Shown here: one piece after another, positions 17,198 through 25,745 of the stretch
How the letters are laid out: each line of letters begins with the position of its first letter
How positions within the stretch are numbered: position 1 is the first letter of the stretch
From: Legionella yabuuchiae
GTDB lineage: Bacteria > Pseudomonadota > Gammaproteobacteria > Legionellales > Legionellaceae
Direction of reading: 5' to 3'
NCBI RefSeq assembly: GCF_900640115.1
Contig: NZ_CAAAIW010000017.1
Coordinates: 1-62,214 of the forward strand
DNA length: 62,214 nucleotides
Notes under the pieces: model-generated
Seen by the model: only the letters and a program-made list of their open reading frames with translations
Told to the model about the DNA's origin: nothing
Databases searched by the model: none
Program-made: the position numbers and the translations under genes

Positions 17198-18295
17198 ATG
17201 GCTTCCACGCCAAGCACTCAACGACCATATACAGGGGTGCGCTTTTTTAACAGTGGATTAAATTATCGCCCGCCTGGTGCTCAGAGCACTAACACTGCGG
17301 TTTGGGTGAATGTTGGCGAATATGATAGCGCATTTCGTGCGTTGGCAGCAGCGGTGATTGATCGCACTTTAAGTGATCAATCAATCCCTGAAGAGGTTCT
17401 AAAGACCCTACTCAGTAAACATTTTAAATTGTTTCCTGATCAAAAAGCTGGCAATCACGGTTTATTAACCGTTTCAGAGCGCATGCAGCAGTTGTTAAAG
17501 CAGGTCAGCCTATCGGTTTTGTTACAAACGCTGGCATTCACGCTTCGCCAAATCGCAGTCGATGAACTGTGTCGTGAACCAGAAACGTACCCGTTGGCTT
17601 TCGTCAATGGAAATCGTCCGAAATCCCTCTCAGTCATGCGACACCCAGAAACGCACCTTGGTGAGCACGCTATTGTTGCGCTCTCTCACGCCCTAAACTG
17701 TGCGATCCAAGTGTCGGTGGTTGAACCTGACAAGTCGTTGCCATTGAAGATTCGCTATGATGGTCAGACGAATGTAACACTGTCTTTACAACGTCAGGGT
17801 GATGTCTATATGCCCTATCTCAAACAGACCGAGCGGTTTAAGCAAGCCTTGCAATATACGCGCAATGTAGAATTAGAGCATTTAATAGAGAATGAAGAAG
17901 AAATCGATGTGAAGCAATTGATCCAACGTGCGGGTCAAGAAATTGAACAAATTTATACCACCTATCATCATACTTCTAATAACCTTAAAGTGATGTTTGA
18001 CGCGCGTGAGCTGACTCAGGATGACTTATTGGCGATTTATCTAGCCTGTATTCAACCCGAATCGAATACTATGAAGTATTCAGGCACCGAATACGGAAAT
18101 CAAGCGTTTTTCACGGCAATTAGTGCAGCAAGAAGTGGCACTATGCCTGTGGCAGAATCACCAAGAATCAATCAAAATGCAGAGCTGATTCATGGTATTG
18201 CTATGGCGGTGAGCTTTGAGCAAACTTCGCTTGAAGCGGCTTTTGAAGTCCTCGAACAACAGCAGCCCGAGGCTCGAGTCGGCCATCGGATGTAA
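17198..18295 (+). CDS. Putative PmrA-regulated effector with degenerate OTU-like domain
   Basis: I do not recognise the 365-residue protein by name, but part of it follows the OTU deubiquitinase layout. DSAFRALA (43-50) aligns with the catalytic-Cys motif NCLFRALA; a helical stretch follows (60-115); then LRQIAVDELCREPETY (117-131) and LGEHAIVALSHALNCAI (154-170), where OTUs have the GE...ALS..L..I block; and a strand with GDVYMPYL (201-208) where OTUs have the catalytic HY. The Cys is Ser44 and the His is Val203, so it should be inactive as a Cys protease. Legionella Lot enzymes carry a helical insertion in the same place. The C-terminus has a Glu-rich EAAFEVLEQQQPEAR segment of E-block type, as in Dot/Icm substrates. 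AAGGAG precedes the ATG. A MITE repeat abuts the stop codon. Confidence 0.55.
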   Translation: MASTPSTQRPYTGVRFFNSGLNYRPPGAQSTNTAVWVNVGEYDSAFRALAAAVIDRTLSDQSIPEEVLKTLLSKHFKLFPDQKAGNHGLLTVSERMQQLLKQVSLSVLLQTLAFTLRQIAVDELCREPETYPLAFVNGNRPKSLSVMRHPETHLGEHAIVALSHALNCAIQVSVVEPDKSLPLKIRYDGQTNVTLSLQRQGDVYMPYLKQTERFKQALQYTRNVELEHLIENEEEIDVKQLIQRAGQEIEQIYTTYHHTSNNLKVMFDARELTQDDLLAIYLACIQPESNTMKYSGTEYGNQAFFTAISAARSGTMPVAESPRINQNAELIHGIAMAVSFEQTSLEAAFEVLEQQQPEARVGHRM

Positions 18296-18459
18296 TATAC
18301 CCGTAATCTTTCAAAATGCGTGATTTATGCTTTTTCTTTTTCGCCCTGCCGCATTTTAAAAAACTCGCAAGGGAATGAGCCATTACTCGCTTTTTAAAAT
18401 GCGGCAGGACAAAAAATAAAGGCGCCTAAAAACACGCATTTTGAAAGATTACGGGTATA
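18296..18459. repeat. MITE-like palindromic repeat, long form
   Basis: This roughly 164-bp near-palindrome has outer arms TATACCCGTAATCTTTCAAA...(inverse) and inner arms CCTGCCGCATTTTAAA...TTTAAAATGCGGCAGG. It starts at the first base after the stop of the OTU-like gene and shares its terminal TATA with the next copy. The right half is identical by eye to the copies at 1-74 and 46816-46981. Confidence 0.92.
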
Positions 18460-18621
18460 TACCCGTGATCGTTCAAAATGCGTGATTTATGCTGTTTCTT
18501 TTTCGCCCTGCCGCATGTTAAAAAACTCGCAAGAAAATGAGCCATTACTCGCTTTTTAAAATGCGATAGGACAAACAATAAAGGCGCCTAAAAACACGCA
18601 TTTGGAACGATCACGGGTATA
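18456..18621. repeat. MITE-like palindromic repeat, second tandem copy
   Basis: This copy has the GTGATCGTTC arm variant and several internal changes (GCTGTTTCT; ATGCGATAGG instead of ATGCGGCAGG). It overlaps the previous copy in TATA, as expected if a TA target inside one element took a second element. Its right end supplies the last codons and stop of the CBS-like gene. Confidence 0.9.
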
Positions 18622-19567
18622 CATAGCCCTGTTCTTTCATCCATTCATCGTTGATGAATTTTGACATGTAATTGCGAATGGAATCAGGCAGAATAACTAG
18701 GCATTTTTGACCGGACTTTAACGTTTTTGCGGCTTGTAATGCGCCCCACATGGCGGCTCCGCTAGATCCTCCCACGAGAAGACCTTCTTCTTTGATTAAA
18801 CGACGTGCCATGAGAAACGAGTCACGGTCATTGGTTTTTATGTACTGATCGATTAATTCATTGTCTAAAACATCTGGAAAGAAGTCGTAACCAATTCCCT
18901 CAACATCATAGGATTTTACTTCCGTTCCACCTCCGAGAATCGAGCCAATCGGATCAACACCAATGACTTGAATGCTGGGGTTATGTTCTTTTAAGCGTTT
19001 TGCAAGTCCGGTAATGGTGCCGCCGGTTCCAACCCCTGCCACAATCATATCTAAACTTTCGCCAAAATCATCGATGATTTCTTGGGCGGTGCCGTAATAG
19101 TGTGCGTTTGGATTTTCAGGATTTCCGTATTGATCCAAAATATGAGCGTTAGGTAGTTCTTTTTGGAGTTTTTTGGCCAGAGAGATATGACTTTCTGGGG
19201 CATCCCAAGCAGCCTCAGTGGGGGTGCGGTAAATCACAGCTCCTAACCGCTCAAGCGTCGATTGCTTTTCCTGGCTCATTTTATTAGGCATGGTGATAAT
19301 GACCTTGTATCCTAATACGGCACCTGCTAACGCAATCCCAATACCGGTATTGCCAGAGGTTGGCTCAATTAAGGTATCACCGGGTTTGATTCGTCCTTCG
19401 CGCTCGGCGTTTTTAACCATCGCATAGCCAATGCGATCTTTTACGGAACCGCCGGGATTAAAATACTCGCATTTGGCATATAATTCACAATCGAGTTCTC
19501 TGCTTACTCGATTGATTTTCACAACCGGAGTTTTTCCAATCGTTCCTAAAATGTTGTGGTAAATCAT
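18611..19567 (-). CDS. Cystathionine beta-synthase-like PLP enzyme (catalytic core only)
   Basis: The 318-residue fold-type II PLP enzyme has the cofactor Lys43 in GGSVKDR, the phosphate-binding loops TSGNTG (70-75) and GTGGTITG (180-187). It carries cystathionine beta-synthase signatures rather than CysK ones: ITMPNKMSQEK, APESHI, ILDQYGNPENPNAHY and PDSIRNYMSKFINDEWM. It should condense serine or an activated serine with homocysteine, or make cysteine. The N-terminal heme region and the C-terminal CBS regulatory domains of eukaryotic enzymes are absent. The start is ATG 19567 behind AAGGA. The last residues YVYP and the TGA stop lie inside a MITE-like repeat, so the native C-terminus was altered by it. 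It is divergent from rpiA. Confidence 0.88.
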   Translation of the reverse strand: MIYHNILGTIGKTPVVKINRVSRELDCELYAKCEYFNPGGSVKDRIGYAMVKNAEREGRIKPGDTLIEPTSGNTGIGIALAGAVLGYKVIITMPNKMSQEKQSTLERLGAVIYRTPTEAAWDAPESHISLAKKLQKELPNAHILDQYGNPENPNAHYYGTAQEIIDDFGESLDMIVAGVGTGGTITGLAKRLKEHNPSIQVIGVDPIGSILGGGTEVKSYDVEGIGYDFFPDVLDNELIDQYIKTNDRDSFLMARRLIKEEGLLVGGSSGAAMWGALQAAKTLKSGQKCLVILPDSIRNYMSKFINDEWMKEQGYVYP

Positions 19568-19680
19568 GAAGTTCCTTATCGAGGCGTTGTTGATGCAATC
19601 ATACGCCGATTTATTGGGCAAGACCAGTCCTGTGTTATCATCAAAACACACGTTAAACTTGACATTTATCGAGGCAAACT

Positions 19681-20328
19681 ATGGTTGATTTAAAGGCAAA
19701 AGTGGCTAAAGCGGCGATGGAATATATTAATGATAATATGGTCGTTGGTGTTGGAACGGGTTCAACGGTGAACTACTTTATCCAAGAATTAGCTGCTATC
19801 AAGCATCGAATTGATGCAGCGGTTGCTAGCTCTATTGCGACCGAAAATAAATTGCGCGAATTTGGCATCCCAGTCATCGATTTAAACGTGGCCCCGGAAG
19901 TTCCAATTTATATTGATGGAGCTGACGAGGTAAATCATGAGCATCAAATGATTAAAGGCGGCGGTGGCGCTTTAACACGCGAAAAAATAGTCGCATCGGT
20001 GGCGAAGACATTTCTTTGCATTGTGGATGAGTCTAAAGTCGTAACCAACCTCGGCGCTTTTCCAATCGCGGTTGAAGTTATACCCTTGGCTAGAAGTTAT
20101 GTCGCTCGTGAACTGGTAAAATTGGGCGGTGATCCCGTGTATCGCGAAGGATTTTTAACCGATAACGGTAACCTATTGCTGGATGTTTATGATGCGAATC
20201 TTAATTCGCCGCAGGAGTTGGAAAACGCGATTAATCTTATTCCAGGGGTGGTGGAAAACGGTCTTTTTGCGCGTCGGCGAGCGGATATTGTTCTAGTGGC
20301 CAGTCAACGTGGTGTGGATTCTTTCTAA
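19681..20328 (+). CDS. rpiA: Ribose-5-phosphate isomerase A
   Basis: The 215-residue enzyme interconverts ribose 5-phosphate and ribulose 5-phosphate. Family motifs are [12 protein letters not shown] near the N-terminus, [14 protein letters not shown], the active-site block [20 protein letters not shown], and IVDESKVV. The length is typical (215-220). The window also carries transketolase, gap and pgk, giving the non-oxidative pentose route to nucleotides. A TTGACA lies just before the start (CTTGACATTTATCG) but is too close to act as its own -35. Confidence 0.96.
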   Translation: MVDLKAKVAKAAMEYINDNMVVGVGTGSTVNYFIQELAAIKHRIDAAVASSIATENKLREFGIPVIDLNVAPEVPIYIDGADEVNHEHQMIKGGGGALTREKIVASVAKTFLCIVDESKVVTNLGAFPIAVEVIPLARSYVARELVKLGGDPVYREGFLTDNGNLLLDVYDANLNSPQELENAINLIPGVVENGLFARRRADIVLVASQRGVDSF

Positions 20329-20602
20329 ATAGATCAGCGACTCCCGAAAAAGACCTTGCTATCCAGTACAGTCAAAGCGTTGGGAACCGCTAGAGATTGA
20401 CTAGGGCAAGATCATGACATTTAGTTAGGAACGTTGCTAAAAAAAATGAATTAAAAGATTGTTTGTATTGTGTCATGCCTGCGCAATTAATGACACATCA
20501 AATCCATGCTTTAATCATATTATGATTTTACCCTGATGAATTGACAATGTTCTTAGAACAGTTCATCTTTAATTTATTATCATCTCTTCACAAAGGATTG
20601 TG

Positions 20603-22213
20603 ATGGCCAAGCAAGAGGTTGAGGTATTGGTTGTTGGGGCTGGCCCTGTAGGTCTTTTTTGTGCACTGGAGCTGGTGCGCCATGGCATTCGTTGTCGCAT
20701 TGTGGAGCAAAAAAGTAACCTCAGTGATAAGTCTAAAGCGTTAGGACTTCATATTCGCACCTTAGATGTTTTTCAGGATATTGGGTTATTTAATGAAATC
20801 CTAAAGCAAGGGCACAAAGTACAAGGGGTGGTCTTTAAATCAAACGAGCGCGAGCTCGTGCGCGCTGATTTTAAAGACATCGAAGCAAACCATCATTTTT
20901 TGGTTGATTTGCCTCAAGATAAAACGGAACGCGTTTTATACGATCGTTTACAACAACAAGGCATCGATGTGGAGTGGGAAACAACACTCACCAATGTCTC
21001 ACAAACCAACTCAGAAGTCGTCTCCTCATTAACCCGCTCAAATGGAACAGAAGAAACGGTGCAAACCAAATGGCTGATTGCTTGTGATGGAGCCCATAGT
21101 ACGGTGCGACATCGATGCGATATTGACTTTGAGGGGTCGGAGTACAATCAAAACTGGTGGTTGGCTGATTTGTTAATTGATTGGGACGAGCCTGAAGATT
21201 ATATGTCCATTTATATTGGTCCTAAAGGTCCTTTGGCTTGTTTTCCTATGGGCAATAAACGATATCGTTTAGTGTTAACTGCGCCAAAGAACCATGACCA
21301 CGATCCAAGTTTTGCAGACATTGTAACCGCATTTAATGAGCGATCGAATGATAAAGCTAAATTATCAAATCCCATTTGGATTACAAAATTTTACATTCAT
21401 CATCGCCAAATTCAACAGTACCGCCGCAACCGAATCTTTTTTGCCGGAGATGCTGCGCACATCCATAGTCCTATGGGGGGGCAAGGTCTTAATACAGGCA
21501 TTCAGGATGTGTATAACTTGATATGGAAATTGGCGTTAGTTGAACGGGGTCGGGGCCAGGATGTTCTTCTTGACTCCTATCATTTAGAGCGCTATCCAGT
21601 GGGCAAGCAGGTTCTAAAGGAAACGGATCTCATGACCCGGATGATCTTATTGGAAAACAAATCCCTTATTAGCATCCGAAACTTTATGCTATCAACGCTT
21701 ATGTCGTTTGAATTCATTCGCAATACCCTGGCCGCGCAAATTGCGGAGTTGCGAATTTCTTATGAAAAAAGCCCTATTGTGAAGGATTTGTCGCACCATG
21801 TTCGCCTTAAAGCCGGTACGTTTTTGGCGGATTTCAATTTAACGAACGTTGCAACGGATGAAATTAAGTCCTTGTCTGAAATTTTGCGTGGAACAAAGCA
21901 TCAATTGCTATTATTTTCCGGCATCGCCGGTCATCCAGAAGCGTTTTTGTTGGACATTGCGAAACGCATCAATGAGCAATACGCCGATGTGGTGGAATCA
22001 CACCTCATTTTAAGTCATGGCGTGGATCTTCCCGAAAATAACGCGCATTATTGTTGGATTGATGATCAAGGAGTGCAAGAAAGCCTTGATCTTGAAAAAC
22101 CTGCCGTTGTTTTAATACGCCCCGATAAATACATCGCATTTTCTCAAACCCCAGCCGTTCAGAGCGTTTTGAATGATTATTTGGAAGAGATTTTTATTAG
22201 GCAGCGTCCCTAA
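20603..22213 (+). CDS. FAD-dependent aromatic-ring-type monooxygenase (class A)
   Basis: The 536-residue flavoprotein has the N-terminal Rossmann motif VLVVGAGPVGLFCALEL, the DG-type motif ACDGAHSTVRH near residue 158, and the second FAD motif IFFAGDAAHIHSPMGGQGLNTGIQD near 290. A C-terminal thioredoxin-like extension (about 390-536) is present, as in phenol hydroxylase and PheA/TfdB-type enzymes. It should hydroxylate an aromatic or polyketide substrate with NAD(P)H and oxygen; the substrate cannot be told. The ATG at 20603 is preferred over an adjoining GTG because AAAGGA sits five bases before it. The final codons (RQRP) and the stop lie in the arm of an inverted repeat, so the C-terminus may not be the original one. 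Confidence 0.85.
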   Translation: MAKQEVEVLVVGAGPVGLFCALELVRHGIRCRIVEQKSNLSDKSKALGLHIRTLDVFQDIGLFNEILKQGHKVQGVVFKSNERELVRADFKDIEANHHFLVDLPQDKTERVLYDRLQQQGIDVEWETTLTNVSQTNSEVVSSLTRSNGTEETVQTKWLIACDGAHSTVRHRCDIDFEGSEYNQNWWLADLLIDWDEPEDYMSIYIGPKGPLACFPMGNKRYRLVLTAPKNHDHDPSFADIVTAFNERSNDKAKLSNPIWITKFYIHHRQIQQYRRNRIFFAGDAAHIHSPMGGQGLNTGIQDVYNLIWKLALVERGRGQDVLLDSYHLERYPVGKQVLKETDLMTRMILLENKSLISIRNFMLSTLMSFEFIRNTLAAQIAELRISYEKSPIVKDLSHHVRLKAGTFLADFNLTNVATDEIKSLSEILRGTKHQLLLFSGIAGHPEAFLLDIAKRINEQYADVVESHLILSHGVDLPENNAHYCWIDDQGVQESLDLEKPAVVLIRPDKYIAFSQTPAVQSVLNDYLEEIFIRQRP

Positions 22214-22363
22214 AGTTTCGCGAGGAGCGAAAAAGTGAGAGATTGAGGCTAAATTTATGCTCGATCGAGGCGAATAGCTAGCCCTATTTAACGAGATCGA
22301 GCATAAATTTAGATCAATCTATCGCTTTTGCAGCCCCGCGATAACTTTAGGGACGTTGCCTAA
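22197..22363. repeat. 167-bp inverted-repeat element, second family
   Basis: The ends TTAGGCAGCGTCCCTAAAG (22197-22215) and CTTTAGGGACGTTGCCTAA (22345-22363) pair at 18 of 19 positions. Inner arms also pair (CTAAATTTATGCTCGATC with GATCGAGCATAAATTTAG). The whole element can fold as one long imperfect hairpin. It includes the last codons and stop of the monooxygenase gene. The sequence to 22530 shows no gene; a short CCTTAAG/CTTAAGG hairpin follows at 22531-22549. Confidence 0.85.
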
Positions 22364-22591
22364 CCAATCCTAGGCCGCGTTTTTAAACCTAAAAAATCAA
22401 ATAGCGAAAAAACCAGTCTCTTCATGTCCAATGGGTATAGCATGCTTCCTGCCTATGACATCGACGCTGCCTACCTGAATCGATTTATTCGGGTCATCTG
22501 TTAATCTGCGTACCCCCAAATTAATGTTTTCCTTAAGCTTTTCTTAAGGTTTGATCCTTATACTTCTACCTGTAATATAAGGAGAGCAGTG

Positions 22592-23047
22592 ATGCGGGTA
22601 TTGATTGTCGAGGATAATGCATTTAATGCATTCTGCCTTACTCGATTGTTTGAAGCAGTTTGTGCAGCGGCACAAGTCACCGTCGTAACGGAAAGTCATG
22701 ACGCGTTATTAAAATTAGAGCAACTTCATCCCCACTTGATTGTGTTAGATGGTGATTTAGGCGCAGAGGATGGCCGTTATTGCAATGGTCCTGTATTGGC
22801 AGATCTCATCTGGCGTAAATATCCCAGCCATGCCATCGTGGCGTGGACTGATAACCTGCTCATGAGACGTGCTTTTGCAGAAGTCTTTCATGCGCATCGA
22901 AAACCTTTTAAAGACTTCACCATGTGGTCTAAAATTATCCCCCAAAAACAGCTTTACCAAGCCCTGGTCGATTTATCCAAGATATTTGATTTAGGCTATT
23001 ATTGGCAAGCGCATTCTTCTTTTAATTTAGAGCGGCTATACGCTTAG
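22592..23047 (+). CDS. Stand-alone response-regulator receiver domain
   Basis: The 151-residue protein is a single receiver domain: acidic pair E7 and D8 in LIVEDN, phospho-acceptor D53 in VLDGDL, T86 in AWTDN and K104 in RKPF. No output domain follows; the C-terminal 40 residues are helical. Such lone receivers act as phosphorelay intermediates or bind partners directly. No histidine kinase gene is nearby. An insertion after D53 (GAEDGRYCNGP) makes the beta3-alpha3 loop longer than usual. Start: ATG 22592 behind AAGGAGAG rather than the GTG three bases earlier. Confidence 0.82.
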   Translation: MRVLIVEDNAFNAFCLTRLFEAVCAAAQVTVVTESHDALLKLEQLHPHLIVLDGDLGAEDGRYCNGPVLADLIWRKYPSHAIVAWTDNLLMRRAFAEVFHAHRKPFKDFTMWSKIIPQKQLYQALVDLSKIFDLGYYWQAHSSFNLERLYA

Positions 23048-23058
23048 CTATTTCTGAT

Positions 23059-25740
23059 TTAATGCGCTTCGTCCCAATTGTTCCCAACGCCAATCGCAAC
23101 TTCCAATGGCACGGATAATTCAACGGTTGTTTCCATTAATTGTTTAATTTTTTCTTTAACCGAGTCCACTACCTCTTGATGCACTTCAAACACCAACTCA
23201 TCATGAACCTGCATAATCATACGAGTGTTTGGGTTGGCTGTGGATTGCCATTGATGAATGGCAATCATCGCTTGTTTAATAATATCCGCGGCAGTTCCCT
23301 GCATGGGCGCATTAATCGCCGTGCGTTCAGCTGCTTTTTGACGCATCATATTGCGGGCGTTAATTTCAGGAAGATGTAAGCGCCGACCAAATACCGTTTC
23401 GACATACCCTTGACGCCGAGCTAACGTTCGGGTTCGTTCCATATAGTCCAACACGCCTGGGTAGCGTTGAAAATAGCGATCAATATAGGACTGTGCTTGT
23501 TCTCGTTCAACACCGATTTGCTTCGCTAAACCAAAGGCTGACATGCCATAGATTAAACCAAAATTAACGGCTTTCGAACTTCGACGTTGATGACTGGAGA
23601 CTTCTTTTTGAGGAACGCCAAAAATCTCACTGGCGGTTGCAGTATGAATATCCCAACCTTTTGCAAACGCATTCAGTAAGCTCTCATCTTGCGACAAATG
23701 AGCCATGATGCGAAGTTCAATTTGGGAATAGTCGGCCGCCAAGATTAGATGATTGCTTGGCGCAATAAACGCTTTGCGTATCATCCGGCCTTCATCAGTG
23801 CGAATGGGGATGTTTTGTAAATTCGGATCACTGGACGATAATCGCCCTGTTGCCGCAACCGCTTGATTATAGGAAGTATGAACGCGCTTGGTCGTTGGAT
23901 TAATTCGTTTTGGCAAAGCATCAATATAGGTAGAGACCAACTTACTTAAGCTACGATAGCGCAAAATGACGGCTGGGAGTCGATAATCATAAGCCAGCTC
24001 TTGCAACACCGCTTCAGCAGTAGAGGGCTGACCTGTAGGAGTTTTTGCTAAAACAGGAAGCTTTTGTTCTTCAAATAAAATTTCTTGCAGCTGCTTAGGA
24101 GAATTAAGATTAAAGGGTTTACCGGTAATGGTCAAAGCTTCTTGTTGCAGTAGTTCCAATTCAGCTTTCAAACGTTTTCCCTGCTCAGCTAAGGTGTCTT
24201 TATCTATGAGAACACCACAGCGCTCCATTTCAGCTAAAACTGTTAATAGTGGTATCTCAATAGTCTGAAAAACAGATCGTAAGCGTTCATCCATTAATGG
24301 GTATAAGGTTTCATGAAGCTTAATGGTCACGTCGGCATCTTCAGCGGCATAGGGGGCGGCTTTAGAAACAGGAATTTGATCAAAACGCAATTGTTTTGCG
24401 CCAGTGCCGGCCACATCGGCATAACTAATGGTTTTGTGGCCTAAATATTTCAGCGCTAAGGAATCCATATCATGACGCGCGGCGGTGCTGTTTAAAACAT
24501 ACGATTCAAGCATCGTATCGTAAGCGATGCCGTTTAGTGTTATGCCATGGTTTTTGAGCACGATATAATCGTATTTGAGATTTTGACCTATTTTTTTGAT
24601 GTTTGGATGTTCTAATATTGGTTTTAACGCGTTAAGGGTGTCTTCAAAAGGCAGTTGTTCAATGCCATCTTGATGCTTTAACGGAATATAGGCTGGCTTA
24701 TCAGGTTCGATGGCTAAAGAAATTCCAACCAACTCAGCGCTCATGGCATCCAGGTTCGTGGTTTCTGTGTCAATGCAAAAAGCTTCACAGGCCTGTAGTG
24801 ACTTGATCCATTGATTTAGTGTATCTTGGTTTGTGATGAGTTCAAATTGCAGGTTTGTCGAGTTTTTTTTATCATGATTATTTTTTTCTTCGGCTTCTAA
24901 CAGTTCTTTAAGCCACGTTTTAAACTCATACTCTCGGGCTAATTCAATAAGCTTGTCATGGTTTATATCGCTGCGTTTAAGATCATCCATGGTTAGGGAT
25001 AACTCTAAATCAGTTTTGATCGTCACAAGTTTTTTTGAAAGTGGTAATTGATCAAGACTTTCGCGTAAGTTCTCGCCCACCTTGCCGCCGATCTCATCGG
25101 CGTGCTCCATAAGGTTGTCGAGGGTATCATATTGTTCTAGCCACTTAACCGCGGTTTTAGGGCCGCATTTAGGCACACCGGGAATGTTATCCGAAGTATC
25201 GCCGGTTAAGGTTAAATAATCGATGATTTGTTCAGGAGTGACGCCAAATTTATCTTTAACCCCTTCTGGATTCATGGTTTTATTGGTCATGGTATTGATT
25301 AATGTCACATCTTCATTCACCAACTGGGCCATGTCTTTATCACCGGTTGAGATAAGCACAGTCATGTCTTTAGAAGTGGCTTTTACGGCTAAAGTTCCTA
25401 TCACATCATCGGCTTCTACGCCGTCCATGGTCAGCAATGGAAGGCCCATGGCTTTGAGCACTTCTTGTAACGGTTTAAATTGGCTGCTTAATTCATCCGG
25501 CATCGGGGGGCGATTGGCTTTATATTGGGGATACCATTCATCTCGGAAAGTTTTTCCCTTGGCATCAAAGACCACGGCCATGTAGGTAGGCTCGTAATCT
25601 TTAATGAGCCGCTTAATCATATTGGCTACGCCATAAATTGCCCCAGTAGGTTGCCCCTTAGAATTTGTAAGCGGAGGTAGCGCATGAAAGGCACGAAAAA
25701 AATAGGATGAGCCGTCAACCAGAACCAAAGGTTTGGACAT
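23059..25740 (-). CDS. polA: DNA polymerase I
   Basis: The 893-residue protein has all three domains. The 5' nuclease (1-290) has the VDGSSYFFRAFHAL start and GVEADDVIGTLA. The 3'-5' proofreading domain (about 300-490) keeps the DTE motif in FCIDTETTNLD, so it is not degenerate. The polymerase (about 500-893) shows YSQIELRIMAHLS, the O-helix RRSSKAVNFGLIYGMSAFG and the catalytic QVHDELVFEV. It removes Okazaki primers and fills repair gaps. It ends 12 bases from the convergent receiver gene and begins 5 bases after lpxD, so the two may be co-transcribed. Confidence 0.97.
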   Translation of the reverse strand: MSKPLVLVDGSSYFFRAFHALPPLTNSKGQPTGAIYGVANMIKRLIKDYEPTYMAVVFDAKGKTFRDEWYPQYKANRPPMPDELSSQFKPLQEVLKAMGLPLLTMDGVEADDVIGTLAVKATSKDMTVLISTGDKDMAQLVNEDVTLINTMTNKTMNPEGVKDKFGVTPEQIIDYLTLTGDTSDNIPGVPKCGPKTAVKWLEQYDTLDNLMEHADEIGGKVGENLRESLDQLPLSKKLVTIKTDLELSLTMDDLKRSDINHDKLIELAREYEFKTWLKELLEAEEKNNHDKKNSTNLQFELITNQDTLNQWIKSLQACEAFCIDTETTNLDAMSAELVGISLAIEPDKPAYIPLKHQDGIEQLPFEDTLNALKPILEHPNIKKIGQNLKYDYIVLKNHGITLNGIAYDTMLESYVLNSTAARHDMDSLALKYLGHKTISYADVAGTGAKQLRFDQIPVSKAAPYAAEDADVTIKLHETLYPLMDERLRSVFQTIEIPLLTVLAEMERCGVLIDKDTLAEQGKRLKAELELLQQEALTITGKPFNLNSPKQLQEILFEEQKLPVLAKTPTGQPSTAEAVLQELAYDYRLPAVILRYRSLSKLVSTYIDALPKRINPTTKRVHTSYNQAVAATGRLSSSDPNLQNIPIRTDEGRMIRKAFIAPSNHLILAADYSQIELRIMAHLSQDESLLNAFAKGWDIHTATASEIFGVPQKEVSSHQRRSSKAVNFGLIYGMSAFGLAKQIGVEREQAQSYIDRYFQRYPGVLDYMERTRTLARRQGYVETVFGRRLHLPEINARNMMRQKAAERTAINAPMQGTAADIIKQAMIAIHQWQSTANPNTRMIMQVHDELVFEVHQEVVDSVKEKIKQLMETTVELSVPLEVAIGVGNNWDEAH

Positions 25741-25745
25741 TGTAA

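Noticed and set aside
18296-18621. CRISPR-like tandem repeats
   Set aside because: The repeats are long palindromic elements sharing TATA junctions, with no regular unique spacers and no cas genes nearby.
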